Source of the DNA: Saprospiraceae bacterium | GTDB lineage: Bacteria > Bacteroidota > Bacteroidia > Chitinophagales > Saprospiraceae | Reading direction: 5' to 3' | DNA length: 64,000 nt | Assembly: GCA_019638455.1 (NCBI GenBank) | Contig: JAHBTU010000001.1 | Coordinates: 1,441,501 to 1,505,500 of the forward strand | In this document: piece by piece, positions 17,827 to 26,466 of the stretch | Layout of the letters: each line of letters opens with the position of its first letter | How positions within the stretch are numbered: position 1 is the stretch's first letter | Position numbers and translations under genes: made by a program | The notes under the pieces: generated by a model | Seen by the model: the letters and a program-made list of their open reading frames with translations, nothing else | Database searches by the model: none | Told to the model about the DNA's origin: nothing

Positions 17827-18444
17827 ATGAATTCAAAAGCACTCGTTTTTGTCCTATTTGCCGCTTGGAGCGGCCTCTGTTCTTGGTGGTACGTCTGCGG
17901 CATCAAAAAAGCCTGTGGCCAACAAGACATGGGCGGCCCCGTCATCACGACCCCAGCCATCGAACCCGAAACGATGCCATCGGCAACCAACGAGCAAGCC
18001 ACGAACAGCACCGGAAACGGTGGGCAATCATCCAACCTGCCCCCCGCAGCCAGCGGCAACACCGCCATTGACGAACGTGGCATTGACAAGGTGCAACTGA
18101 CTGACTTGGCAGACCGCGTGGTCATCAACTTTCCTTACGGCTCCTCACGCAAAGTAGAGGATGCCGCCATGGACGATTATCTCTCGCGTCTGGCCGCGTA
18201 TCTTAAAAATAGCGGGGCGACAGTCACGATAACCGGACACACCGACTTTGTGGGCGAGGCCAAAGCCAACATCACCATGGGGCTGCAACGCGCCAATAGT
18301 ATCCGCGACATCCTGATTAAGAAAGGGGTGGACAAATCACAAATCAAATGCAAATCCTTTGGAGAAAACAAACCCGTGGCGAGCAACGACTCCGCCTTGG
18401 GGCGCTATAAAAATCGGCGCGTCGAAATCCAAATCAACCAGTAA
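17827..18444 (+). CDS. OmpA-family outer-membrane/peptidoglycan-binding protein
   Basis: The product has 205 residues. The ATG at 17827 gives a hydrophobic N-terminal segment (LVFVLFAAWSGLCSWWYVCG) that could be a signal or a membrane anchor. A low-complexity Pro/Thr/Asn linker follows. The C-terminal 110 residues are an OmpA-like domain with VTITGHTDFVGEAKANITMG, the arginine of LQRANSIRDILI, and GRYKNRRVEIQI, the peptidoglycan-diaminopimelate binding fold. A 38-bp gap separates it from the next gene on the same strand, so the two probably form an operon with an envelope role. Confidence 0.88.
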   Translation: MNSKALVFVLFAAWSGLCSWWYVCGIKKACGQQDMGGPVITTPAIEPETMPSATNEQATNSTGNGGQSSNLPPAASGNTAIDERGIDKVQLTDLADRVVINFPYGSSRKVEDAAMDDYLSRLAAYLKNSGATVTITGHTDFVGEAKANITMGLQRANSIRDILIKKGVDKSQIKCKSFGENKPVASNDSALGRYKNRRVEIQINQ

Positions 18445-18482
18445 CGCTTATCTTCTTCCAAACCAAAGACTTAGAAACCGCC

Positions 18483-19418
18483 ATGTTCGAACAACAAATC
18501 AACCTCGGCCCCGGCACGGGCACTACCACCCAACACACCTTCGAAATCCTCGTCATGTTGCTCGGCGCTTTCTTGCTCGGGCTTTGGCTCGGCTGGATGC
18601 TTTGGAACAAATACAAGCAAGAAACAGAGAAGCTGCGCCTCGAAGTGCAGAGCCTGACGGTCACCACCGATGCGCTCAACAAGGAAATGACCGACCTCAA
18701 ATCCAAACTCTCCGCTTCCGAGGCCAACAACTTTGGCCTTATCGCCAAAATTGACAAACTCTCTGAGGAAAACCGCCTCTTTCAAGAGCAACTCTCCCAA
18801 GAACGGGAAGACTTGGCGGAGACCGAATTCCGCAACCGCCAATTGGAAACGGAACTCGGCTTGTCGTTTGCGCCGCCTACCGCCACGCCAGAGACCATCC
18901 CGCTCGAAATCACCGAACAACCAGAGCCACCCGCTGACTCGTCCGCCTTCTTGCCTTCAGAAGAGCTGCCCACCGTGGCCGACGATGCACCCACCACCCA
19001 TAGCGAAATCATCGAGACCGTTATCGGTAGTGAGGAAACTAATGATGATGCAACACCCGAAGCGCCTGGCGAGCAGGAAGAGCCCGCACCAATAGTGGCA
19101 GAAAAGATGGAGCCTGCCTCCGAACCCGCCCCACCCGTGGCAGCCGCAGCGGCAAGTGAAAAAGACGACCTGACCGTGATTGAGGGTATCGGCCCGAAAA
19201 TTCAGGAACTGCTACACCAATACGGCATCCGCACTTACAAACAATTAGCCGATGCCGAGGTGACGCGATTGAAGGAGATACTCGCCGCCGCTGGCCCTCA
19301 ACTGGCCATGCACGACCCCGGCACTTGGCCCTCGCAAGCCAATCTCGCCGCCAATGACCAATGGGAACAACTCAAATCCATTCAAGGATTTTTGAAAGGC
19401 GGAAAAACGCCTCATTAG
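18483..19418 (+). CDS. Membrane-anchored coiled-coil protein with C-terminal HhH domain
   Basis: The product has 311 residues. A membrane segment lies near residues 20-42 (FEILVMLLGAFLLGLWLGWM), followed by about 90 residues of coiled coil (EKLRLEVQSLTVTTDALNKE and onward) and an acidic Pro/Glu/Ala-rich linker. The C-terminal domain begins DDLTVIEGIGPKIQELLHQY, a helix-hairpin-helix signature seen in the uncharacterised family of ribosomal-L21-like or predicted flap-endonuclease-like annotations. The HhH suggests nucleic-acid or protein binding. It follows the OmpA gene by 38 bp. A link between envelope and nucleoid is possible but unproven. Confidence 0.75.
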   Translation: MFEQQINLGPGTGTTTQHTFEILVMLLGAFLLGLWLGWMLWNKYKQETEKLRLEVQSLTVTTDALNKEMTDLKSKLSASEANNFGLIAKIDKLSEENRLFQEQLSQEREDLAETEFRNRQLETELGLSFAPPTATPETIPLEITEQPEPPADSSAFLPSEELPTVADDAPTTHSEIIETVIGSEETNDDATPEAPGEQEEPAPIVAEKMEPASEPAPPVAAAAASEKDDLTVIEGIGPKIQELLHQYGIRTYKQLADAEVTRLKEILAAAGPQLAMHDPGTWPSQANLAANDQWEQLKSIQGFLKGGKTPH

Positions 19419-19435
19419 CAAGACATTCTTACAGA

Positions 19436-21070
19436 CTATTTCTTTGCCACCGGCTCCCCGCTGCGAAGCACCTGCAAGGCTTTTTCTACCGCAGGGTCGT
19501 CGTCGTTGAGCACCGAATAAAGCCCTTCTTCATGGAAAAGTATTTTGGCGATGCGGGCTTTGAGCTGGAGTTGGAGTTCGGCCCGGCACATTTTCAAGGC
19601 CGCCTCGTTGCGGGCGATGCCTTGTTTTTCCGCATAATCCACCAACTCTGACAACATATCATCCGACACCACAAAAGAACGCACGAAGGCTGACAGGCTC
19701 GAGGGCAAAGTGCCGCGTGGGCGCCCTTCCATCCAGCGTGACGCAAACTGGGGCACATGCTGGCGTACCTCGTAGAAATAATCATTTGAAAACGAGGTGT
19801 CTATCGGGATAAAGATGTCGGGCGTGATGCCGCCGCCGCCATACACCACGCGCCCCATCCCGGTGTAGTATTTGGTGCTGTCGGCAAATCGGATTTTGGA
19901 CGAATCGGCCAACTCGCCGTTTTCGTAGCGGCGTTCGGTCTCAAAATCGTAGTCCAGCGTATGCTTGTAATCACGCTGGATGCAGCGCCCGCTTGGGGTG
20001 AAATACCGTGCCACCGTGAGCCGCAACGCACCGCCGTCGCCCAAAGAGTATTGCTCCTGCACCAATCCCTTGCCGAAAGAGCGCCTGCCGACGACCCATC
20101 CCCTGTCCCAATCCTGCACAGCGCCCGCCACGATTTCGCTGGCAGAGGCCGAACCCTCATCAATCAGCACGGCTATATGGACGATGTTGAATTTCGTGCG
20201 CCCTTTGCTCTTGTATTCTCGCCGTTTTTCGGCGCGTCCTTCGGTATAAACCAGCAATCTGCCATCGGGAAAAAACTGGCTCAGCAAATCGGTGGCCTCC
20301 TCCAGATAGCCACCCGGGTTGCCGCGCAGGTCGAGCACGAGGTTCTGCATCCCTTTTTCCGAAAGGGGCATCAACGCCTCCGTGAACTCTTGATTGGTGC
20401 GGGCACTAAATCGGTTGATTTTCACATAGCCCGTTTTGTCGTCGAGCATATAGGCAATGTCCACGCTTTTCACCGGAATCACATCGCGAACAATGGTGAA
20501 AGCCCGCAGCGACTGCTCTCGCCCGCGCAGGATGCCCAGCCGAACGGTGGAGCCTTTCGGCCCGCGCAACTTCTTGTAAATTTTTCCATTGTCAATTTTA
20601 ACCCCTGCCACCACTGTGTCGTTGATGGTCACGATTTTGTCGCCGGGCAGGATGCCCGCCGTTTCAGAAGGCCCGCCCGAAAGCGGCGTCACCACCTGAA
20701 TCGTGTCGTCCACCATGAGAAACTCGATGCCCACTCCCTCGAAGCCGCCGCTCATGTCGTCTTCCACCGCCGACAACTCATCGGGCGTGATGTAAACGGA
20801 GTGAGGGTCGAGCTGCTCAAGCAGGTGCTCGATGGCGCCAACCTTCAGTTCGTCGGCGCCCACCGTGTCCACATAACGCGCCTCTATGTAGCGGAGGATT
20901 TCGTCGAGCGTGCCGGCCACAGGCCCCGTCTGGCCGCTGGGCACATAGCGGATGTTGGTGCCATAGCGCGGCAACTGTTGGCCTATGAACATACCGACCG
21001 CCAGCGTGAGGGCCAGTATCAAAGGGAGCCGGGTTTGAAACTTGGAAAGGGGCGTTTGTGGTTCGGTCAT
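19436..21070 (-). CDS. C-terminal processing peptidase (S41, Prc/CtpA-like)
   Basis: The product has 544 residues. A single N-terminal membrane anchor (LPLILALTLAVGMFIGQQLP) places it in the periplasm. A PDZ domain follows (VVTPLSGGPSETAGILPGDK), then the S41 core with the nucleophile serine in IDEGSASASEIVAGA and the general-base lysine in GRRSFGKGLVQEQ. A C-terminal extension is present, as in Bacteroidota homologues. It cleaves proteins near their C-termini in envelope quality control. It is divergent from the Lrp regulator at 21251; the 180-bp gap should carry both promoters. Confidence 0.94.
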   Translation of the reverse strand: MTEPQTPLSKFQTRLPLILALTLAVGMFIGQQLPRYGTNIRYVPSGQTGPVAGTLDEILRYIEARYVDTVGADELKVGAIEHLLEQLDPHSVYITPDELSAVEDDMSGGFEGVGIEFLMVDDTIQVVTPLSGGPSETAGILPGDKIVTINDTVVAGVKIDNGKIYKKLRGPKGSTVRLGILRGREQSLRAFTIVRDVIPVKSVDIAYMLDDKTGYVKINRFSARTNQEFTEALMPLSEKGMQNLVLDLRGNPGGYLEEATDLLSQFFPDGRLLVYTEGRAEKRREYKSKGRTKFNIVHIAVLIDEGSASASEIVAGAVQDWDRGWVVGRRSFGKGLVQEQYSLGDGGALRLTVARYFTPSGRCIQRDYKHTLDYDFETERRYENGELADSSKIRFADSTKYYTGMGRVVYGGGGITPDIFIPIDTSFSNDYFYEVRQHVPQFASRWMEGRPRGTLPSSLSAFVRSFVVSDDMLSELVDYAEKQGIARNEAALKMCRAELQLQLKARIAKILFHEEGLYSVLNDDDPAVEKALQVLRSGEPVAKK

Positions 21071-21141
21071 GCGTTTTTGTGTTGGCTGCGAACAGAAGGG
21101 CGCTCACAGGACTTTTGTTCAATTTTTTTCGCGGAAAATTA

Positions 21142-21169
21142 TTGCTGTTTCAAAAAGATTATACTTTTG
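21142..21169 (+). promoter_or_regulatory. Probable promoter of the Lrp-family gene
   Basis: TTG at 21142-21144 and TACTTTTG at 21162-21169 match the Bacteroidota TTTG / TAnnTTTG promoter with a 17-bp gap. The leader before the ATG at 21251 would be about 75 nt. The assignment rests on motif match and position. Confidence 0.45.
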
Positions 21170-21250
21170 TTTAAAATTTTCCATCACTAATCCAGTTTTT
21201 ACCCGCACTCATGAAAATCTGATGCCACGGCATCGCAAAAAACTTCGGTT

Positions 21251-21724
21251 ATGATAGAACATCCAGAAATTGACCAACTCGACAAACAAATTCTCGCCAA
21301 ACTGGTGGAAGACGGCAAAATGCCCTACACCGATATCGCCAAACTGCTTTTTGTCTCGAGCGGCACCATCCACGTCCGAATGAAAAAAATGGAGCAAATG
21401 GGTATCGTGCGCGGCTCCAGCGTGCTGCTCGACTACCACAGGCTCGGCTACGACGTGACGGCTTTTCTCGGCATTTACTTGGACAAAAGCTCGCTCTACG
21501 ACGAGGTGGTGGAGCACCTCAGAAACATACCCGAGGTGGTGGAAGCCAACTACACGACGGGCGCATACAGCATTCTGGCCAAAATCGTGTGCAAAGATAC
21601 GAATCACTTGCGCCTTGTGTTGCACGACAAAATCCAGAAAATAGAAGGCATACAACGCACGGAAACCTTGATTTCCTTGGAGGAAAGTATCAGCCGCCCG
21701 GTCAACTTTTTGGAGGCGGATTGA
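21251..21724 (+). CDS. Lrp/AsnC-family transcriptional regulator
   Basis: The product has 157 residues. The N-terminal winged helix-turn-helix reads QLDKQILAKLVEDGKMPYTD, then IAKLLFVSSGTIHVRMKKME. The C-terminal RAM ligand-binding domain follows (VVEANYTTGAYSILAKIVCK, with LHDKIQKIEGIQRTETLISL). Length fits one-domain Lrp proteins, which respond to amino acids or related metabolites as octamers. The protein is a DNA-binding regulator of unknown targets; the divergent protease gene is the nearest candidate. Confidence 0.93.
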   Translation: MIEHPEIDQLDKQILAKLVEDGKMPYTDIAKLLFVSSGTIHVRMKKMEQMGIVRGSSVLLDYHRLGYDVTAFLGIYLDKSSLYDEVVEHLRNIPEVVEANYTTGAYSILAKIVCKDTNHLRLVLHDKIQKIEGIQRTETLISLEESISRPVNFLEAD

Positions 21725-21811
21725 AAACAAAGAGCAAATGGCGGTGCGCTTGCCATGTATTTCAGCGTCCGCGTTGTTTATTTGCATCTGGTATTTTGCT
21801 GCCCGCAACTC

Positions 21812-22606
21812 ATGCTTCTCAGAATCGGCTCGCTGCTTTTTTTTGCACTCCTGCTCTCCTCGGCTGCTTCGGCACAGCCCAACGTGCCCGTTTATTCCGG
21901 CTACCGCATCAGCCTCTTCGACGTTTCCATCAAAAAACAAAAATCGGAAAGCCTCTCGCTGAAGCTCTCCGTCGCCAACACGGGCCGCTTGCCCGTCGCT
22001 TTGGGCAAAAAAAAGGAGGAAACACCCGAAAGCCTCATCGTCGAGCTCGACACCGTGAAACTCCCCCCCGTGCTGCGCGGGCGCGAACAGCTGCTCTCCG
22101 ATGCCATCCGGCAAGAAAAAATCGATCTCCTGCCCGGCGAAATCATGCGCGACCTCTCGCTCGACCTGAAGATAAAATCGCTCGACTCGCCGCCCGACAC
22201 GCCCGAAGGCTGCCCCGACCTGATGCTCGACACGGCCTACATCGTGCAATACACCGACAAGGCAATGTCGCTGCGCTTTGTGGTGCGCAACGTGGGCAAC
22301 GCCACCGCCCAACTGCTCGGCGCCACCGATAGCCTCGAGGACAATCTCGCCATCAATGTCTATTTCACTTCCGGCACCAAACTCACGCGAGGCTCTATAC
22401 TGGCCGACGGTGTTTTTGTCCAAAAAGGCCGCGAAACACTTGACGGGATGCTCTTGCCGGGGCATTTTTTGCAAGGCGACATCGAAATCAGCCTCTCCAA
22501 ACGCACGGCCTTCATGCCTAACCTCGTCTTCGAGCTCGACCCTTTTCACACCGTGCGCGATTGCTCCCGAGCGAACAACACAAAAGCGGTGGTCGTGGAG
22601 TTTTAG
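21812..22606 (+). CDS. Secreted protein of unknown function
   Basis: The product has 264 residues. ATG 21812 opens a signal peptide (MLLRIGSLLFFALLLSSAASA); the upstream ATG at 21755 adds a non-conserved leader. The mature part looks like beta-sandwich domains: LKLSVANTGRLPVALGKKKE and SLRFVVRNVGNATAQLLGA resemble CARDB-type or Ig-like adhesion modules, and NTKAVVVEF ends the protein. It starts about 90 bp after the Lrp gene on the same strand. A periplasmic or surface location is inferred; no enzymatic motif is visible. Confidence 0.7.
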   Translation: MLLRIGSLLFFALLLSSAASAQPNVPVYSGYRISLFDVSIKKQKSESLSLKLSVANTGRLPVALGKKKEETPESLIVELDTVKLPPVLRGREQLLSDAIRQEKIDLLPGEIMRDLSLDLKIKSLDSPPDTPEGCPDLMLDTAYIVQYTDKAMSLRFVVRNVGNATAQLLGATDSLEDNLAINVYFTSGTKLTRGSILADGVFVQKGRETLDGMLLPGHFLQGDIEISLSKRTAFMPNLVFELDPFHTVRDCSRANNTKAVVVEF

Positions 22607-22631
22607 GGAGGATTTGAGAGTGTATCAGGCT

Positions 22632-22908
22632 GTCTCACAAGTTCAAATTTCAACAGGATTAACAAGATTTGCAGTTTTTTTCCAAAAACAAGGACGCAAA
22701 TCCTGTAAATGTTGTTATACCCAGATTAAAGAGGATTTGAACCTGCCGGTTGGCGAGGCAGGGATTTCCTTGATTGATTTGTGTAATTTCCAAAGGATTG
22801 CGAGCACCGTTCGTTCAAAACCACCTTGTCAGACCCCGTACTCAGGGGCTTGCCCAGCCAAGTGAAGCGGACAGGGCTGATTTGCGTTGACTATATCACT
22901 TGTGAGAC
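22632..22908. repeat. Element E2, interrupted by repeat A
   Basis: GTCTCACAAGT at 22632 and ACTTGTGAGAC at 22898-22908 are the same terminal inverted repeats as element E1 at 17464. Inside, a full-length repeat A copy (22716-22895) fills most of the element. The left remainder contains CAGGATTAACAAGATTTGC and AATCCTGTAAATG, as in element D. This is therefore a composite of at least two repeat families. Confidence 0.6.
22716..22895. repeat. Repeat A copy A2
   Basis: This is a full copy, from TATACCCAGATTAAAG to GCGTTGACTATA. It contains the ACCTGCCGGTTGGCGAGGCAGG hairpin segment and the CCCCGTACTCAGGGG inverted pair found in the other long copies. Its terminal CTA supplies the stop codon of the broken DUF3843-like gene reading in from the right. 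Confidence 0.85.
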
Positions 22909-24302
22909 ATCCTCGCAGTGTGCCAATTTGAGAATTGGTGCCGCTGTTGGTGCCTCCGCCGATAGCAAGCGACGGAGCGAGATGTCGTCGTCAGGCACAG
23001 CCCCATTCATTCCACTTCTGTTATACAGTTTGCTGGGCGAAGTAAGAAAATTGCGCGCTTCGGGCTTAGGTGCGCCTCCCATGTTCAATTTGCCGTTGTA
23101 GAAATCGTTGGCATCCAGGAAGGCAGTATGTAGGTCTTTCTCATTTTTGAAAAACGCCATTGGAGCGCCAAAGTATTCGAGGTAGGCCGCCTCCATATTG
23201 GCAGCGATGTCGCGCAGCGCCTGCTGTTGCTCTTCCGACCATGCGTAAAACGAAACCGTGGAAGGGTCGAACTTTTTGTTCATGTTTTTCAGTGCGAACT
23301 CGGCATTGCCCAAACTGGCTATCGTGCCAGTGACCCACCACTCACCGCGCCATTCGACGATGCTTGTGAGCACCAACTCGCCCGGGCTGATGCCCTTCAT
23401 GGTCACGGATTCCTGCTGCACAAGAAAAAGTCGCTTGGTGTGCAGATACCGAAATTTGTAATAGTCTCCCTCGTCGGCCTCATAGACAAACTCGCCGAGC
23501 ACTCGCCGGGATAATTTGCGGATATCGTCGTGCAGGGAATCGTCGGGCAACGCGCCACTTCCGCCAGCCAGTCGGGCATGGTGAAAGCGAGAAACGACGA
23601 GCATTTTTTGTATAAATAATCATCCTGCATGGTGTAGATGAGTTTGTTGGAGTCTTCGTAGGTGCGGAGCAATTCATCTTTTTCTTCCAAGAGTTTCCGC
23701 ACTGCTTCATCTATTTCCTGTCTCATCTCGGGCACGGTGAGGTAGCATTGAAAGACCAGCCAATACAGCTTGCCTTTTAGATCGAAGAAATAAATGTCGG
23801 GAGCAATATGCAGGAAATCGTCGTAGAAATCGGTGCCGGGCGCTTCGTCGAGCGCCTTATCAAAGATTTCCAACAGCGCATCGGCCATTTTCAGCAAGTC
23901 GGCGTTGTCAGGACCGAAGATTTTGTTGGTAGCGTTGCAGCAGAAATGCCACACGAGATAAGCGATGTCCTCGGGATTCATATCGTTGGGGTCGTAGTCG
24001 TCGAGATTGTAAAATGGCAGTTCGTAGCCGTGCATCTCCTTGTTTTTGCGAACAAAAGTGGCCCAAAGGCCGATTTCGTTCGCATAGTCCTCAAACCACG
24101 ACGCAAGCACGACGGCGAGCTCGACTGTGTGCTCGCGGGCAATAATGCCCCGAAGAAGGCTTGATGCGCTTAGTGCCTCGAACACACGGTTGGAGAGCCG
24201 CAGGTAATAGCCATCGTACTACGGTGAGAATTGCTTGTAAGGGCGGTGCTTAAGCCAGTCGGCTGTGGTGACGGCGAAAACAGAGAAAACACGCTTGGCC
24301 AT
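22891..24302 (-). pseudogene. DUF3843-like protein gene, broken
   Basis: The reading starts at ATG 24300-24302 (MAKRVFSVFAVTTADWLKHR). It meets an in-frame TAG about 27 codons later, continues as YDGYYLRLSNRVFEALSASS and onward, and shifts frame near 23560 between MPDWLAEVA and LPDDSLHDDIRKLSRR. The second frame ends at 22891 inside the end of repeat A. The N-terminal ADWLKHRPY...YYLRLSNRV pattern resembles the DUF3843 family of Bacteroidota, whose function is unknown. One nonsense codon, one frameshift and a repeat at the 3' end indicate decay, unless some are assembly errors. It is the last gene of the minus-strand run that follows the csm operon. Confidence 0.7.
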
Positions 24303-24340
24303 GTTGAAAAGGAAATTGTGGCGATAAAAGTACGAAGGGC

Positions 24341-24490
24341 TTACTGCACCAACTCACACTTCCCTGCCCGCAAATCATCTTCCAGTCGCCTGAACTTTCC
24401 TTCGCGGATAGTGCCATCCGGGTATTTCACTTTGACCATCTCGTTTCGGGGGATGTTTTTGAACGGATTTTCGCGTACCGCGTGCTTCAA
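24341..24490 (-). CDS. Small basic protein, 49 aa, TTG start
   Basis: From a TTG at 24488-24490 the frame reads LKHAVRENPFKNIPRNEMVK, then VKYPDGTIREGKFRRLEDDL and RAGKCELVQ to TAA at 24341. The start overlaps the stop of the preceding frame, an arrangement typical of translational coupling. The KYPDGTI...KFRRLEDDL...GKCE pattern looks like a small SH3-like beta unit. I recall similar short tails in Bacteroidota proteins but cannot name a family. It lies between the CcbP-like and DUF3843-like genes and ends 38 bp before the latter. It is too short for automated calling. Confidence 0.5.
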   Translation of the reverse strand: MKHAVRENPFKNIPRNEMVKVKYPDGTIREGKFRRLEDDLRAGKCELVQ

Positions 24491-24855
24491 TGCAACAACT
24501 CGAAATCGTGCCGCTACAGCCAGCCGTTGATGATTTCCGCGTTTTCGGGCGAGGTGTCGAGGCGCACGATGGCTTCCGGGCGGATGTAGTGGATGCGCTC
24601 GCTGCCTTACTCTGTCACGCCCAAACGAATGGCGCTGCCCTTTTTGCTGCGCGGGTCCACCTCCACGATTTGTACGTTTTTTTCCTCTGTCGCGCCGCCG
24701 CGCAGGGGCAACCGGACGGTGGCGGCGATGGGAAACCTCAGATTGTCGGTCATGTAATAGTACCTGCCCATGAGTTCTTCTTCCTCATCGTAACAGCCCA
24801 CGACAACTTCGTAGAGGATGCGGTGTTCGCGGGCGGGGTCGTGAGAGGGTGGCAT
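24487..24855 (-). pseudogene. CcbP-like calcium-binding protein gene with two in-frame stops
   Basis: The reading from ATG 24855 (MPPSHDPAREHRILYEVVVG) contains the ELMGRYYYMTDNLRFPIAAT segment. Its YY-L-FP pattern matches the acidic Ca2+-binding CcbP family (Calci_bind_CcbP). TAA at 24607 ends the intact part after 82 codons. The same frame continues with family-like sequence (SERIHYIRPEAIVRLDTSPE, then IINGWL), a TAG at 24514 and a final TGA at 24487. It starts 4 bp after the stop of the REC-like gene, so it was part of that operon. Either it is decaying or an 82-aa form is still made. Confidence 0.6.
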
Positions 24856-24859
24856 GGTG

Positions 24860-25261
24860 CTAAGATTTGTAGTGATTGATAAAATCAATCAGCTCGCGGA
24901 TGCGGGCGAAGAGGGTGAATTTGGAGTTGGCGGAAGGGCAGCGCTCCTGGTTGAGGTTGTGGTAGTGCTTGCCGAAGAACACGATGTATTTCGCAGTGTC
25001 GCGCAGGTAGTTGTCGAGCAGAAAATAGTGCGCCTGAATGTCGTCGGGGAGTTTCGTAAACGCTTCGATGTTTGGCACTAGCGGCAGGCTGTGCGCATCG
25101 AACACGATGAGGTCGTACTTGTCCGCCGGGACGGTTTTGCCCACCACAAAATCCGGTGCAGGCAGGCCTTCGATGCGGGCGAAGAAGTCCTGCATGTAGG
25201 CACTGTCGCCGGGGGTGCGGGAGACGACGAGGATGCGGGCGGTGGAGAGGGAGATGGTCAT
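24860..25261 (-). CDS. Stand-alone Rossmann/receiver-like domain protein
   Basis: The product has 133 residues from ATG 25261 (MTISLSTARILVVSRTPGDS). Alternating strands and helices (ARILVVS, KYDLIVFDAHSLP, AHYFLLDNYL, KYIVFFGKHY) suggest a three-layer alpha/beta receiver- or flavodoxin-like fold. It aligns by eye with residues 95-217 of the neighbouring TIR protein: RILIAS against RILVVS, DVIIFDD against DLIVFDA, and NTHITLHARLKELLEF against SKFTLFARIRELIDFI. It therefore looks like the free version of that protein's middle domain. No DNA-binding domain is present. It follows the TIR gene by 47 bp. A sensor or adaptor role is inferred. Confidence 0.65.
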   Translation of the reverse strand: MTISLSTARILVVSRTPGDSAYMQDFFARIEGLPAPDFVVGKTVPADKYDLIVFDAHSLPLVPNIEAFTKLPDDIQAHYFLLDNYLRDTAKYIVFFGKHYHNLNQERCPSANSKFTLFARIRELIDFINHYKS

Positions 25262-25308
25262 ATCTTTTAACAAAATTTAGTGGCAGAACAACTACAACTA
25301 TACGAGGA

Positions 25309-26457
25309 TTACCTATCCCAATTCTCAATCAACTCCCGCAACTCACGCGCAACCGTAGCAAAGGCCTGATCCTTGTTAGGCTGCGTATCAACGAATTTTT
25401 CATCGCGCGGCAGCCCCTGCAACCGGCCGAATTCAGTCCCTTTCCACTCCACATGCTTGACAAAAATGGGTACCACTTTCGCTTTCCCAGCTGCATGGAG
25501 CGACATAGCGAGCGGCACTTCCTTCTCCATGATGTAATCCGAACCCATAAAGCCGGGCGACACCATGAAAAAGATGATGTGCGAATCTTCCATTTGCTGC
25601 CTGATCTCATCATCCCAGTCTGAACCGGGCAGTATTTTCCGGTCTTGCCACACTTTGAGCAATCCTTGCCGCTTCATTGTGGCGAGGTGCAGGTCGAGTT
25701 CGTTTTTGTAGTCTTCGTCGCGGTGCGAGTAGGAGATGAAGGCGCGAAGCGGCAGTTTGTCTTTCATGTTTTCACGAATATATGTCTGTAGCGGCGGCCC
25801 AAAGATTTGCCGGAATTCGAGCAGTTCTTTCAGGCGTGCATGCAGCGTGATATGTGTATTCGCATTGCCCATGCGGGCGTAGATTTCCTGCTCGTCTCTC
25901 ATTTTTGATTCCAGAAATGGGTTGCTCTTCGAATCGCCAAAGTAGAGCAGGTGGGCGAGCGGCATGTCGAGGGCGAGGCGTTTCATTTCGTTGCGGTTGC
26001 CGAGCAGGCCGGGGCAGTTGAGGTCGTCGAAGATGATGACATCGGGATTTTTGAACTCGCTCAGCACGGGATCAGTGTATTTTTGGATGTGCCGGTGGGT
26101 GTATCTGGTTTTTGGGAAAAGTCTTTCCCAATCGGTCGGGCTGTCCTTGCAACTGGCAATGAGGATTCGGTTGTGGATGCCTTCCAAGACCTCGTCCGGT
26201 TCTTCTGCCAAGATGTTTTCGTCCACGAACGAGACAAGTGCGGTTCGAACCTTGTTCCGTTCGCGGCGGAGTTCGTCGGGTGCAATCGTGCCAAGTCGCT
26301 CCTCTTTTCGCAGTCCGTTGAGCCGCCCGCGCTGCGCAATGACCTCTTGGCTTTCCCGAAAATACTCGGACAAAATTTTCAGGCACTCTTCAAGGTTGTC
26401 GTCTTCGATGAAGGCTTGGCAGTCGGCTCGGAGGCGGGCGTTTTTTAGTTTTTGCAT
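25309..26457 (-). CDS. EAD - Rossmann-like - TIR effector protein
   Basis: The product has 382 residues. Residues 1-85 are a small helical domain (CQAFIEDDNLEECLKILSEY, GRLNGLRKEERLGTI) of the effector-associated-domain type that couples conflict-system proteins. Residues 95-217 are the alpha/beta domain shared with the next gene. Residues 236-382 are a TIR domain: RAFISYSHRDEDYKNELDLH (box 1), WQDRKILPGSDWDDEI (box 2), IIFFMVSPGFMGSDYIMEKE, with glutamates 311 and 313 at the position of the NADase catalytic residue. Such TIRs usually cleave NAD+ upon activation. It follows the upstream EAD gene by 9 bp in an unbroken run from csm5. Confidence 0.8.
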   Translation of the reverse strand: MQKLKNARLRADCQAFIEDDNLEECLKILSEYFRESQEVIAQRGRLNGLRKEERLGTIAPDELRRERNKVRTALVSFVDENILAEEPDEVLEGIHNRILIASCKDSPTDWERLFPKTRYTHRHIQKYTDPVLSEFKNPDVIIFDDLNCPGLLGNRNEMKRLALDMPLAHLLYFGDSKSNPFLESKMRDEQEIYARMGNANTHITLHARLKELLEFRQIFGPPLQTYIRENMKDKLPLRAFISYSHRDEDYKNELDLHLATMKRQGLLKVWQDRKILPGSDWDDEIRQQMEDSHIIFFMVSPGFMGSDYIMEKEVPLAMSLHAAGKAKVVPIFVKHVEWKGTEFGRLQGLPRDEKFVDTQPNKDQAFATVARELRELIENWDR

Positions 26458-26466
26458 GGGGTTGCA

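Noticed and set aside
19961..21190. 409-codon plus-strand frame opposite the S41 protease
   Set aside because: Low-complexity His/Arg-rich translation, antisense to a well-supported gene.
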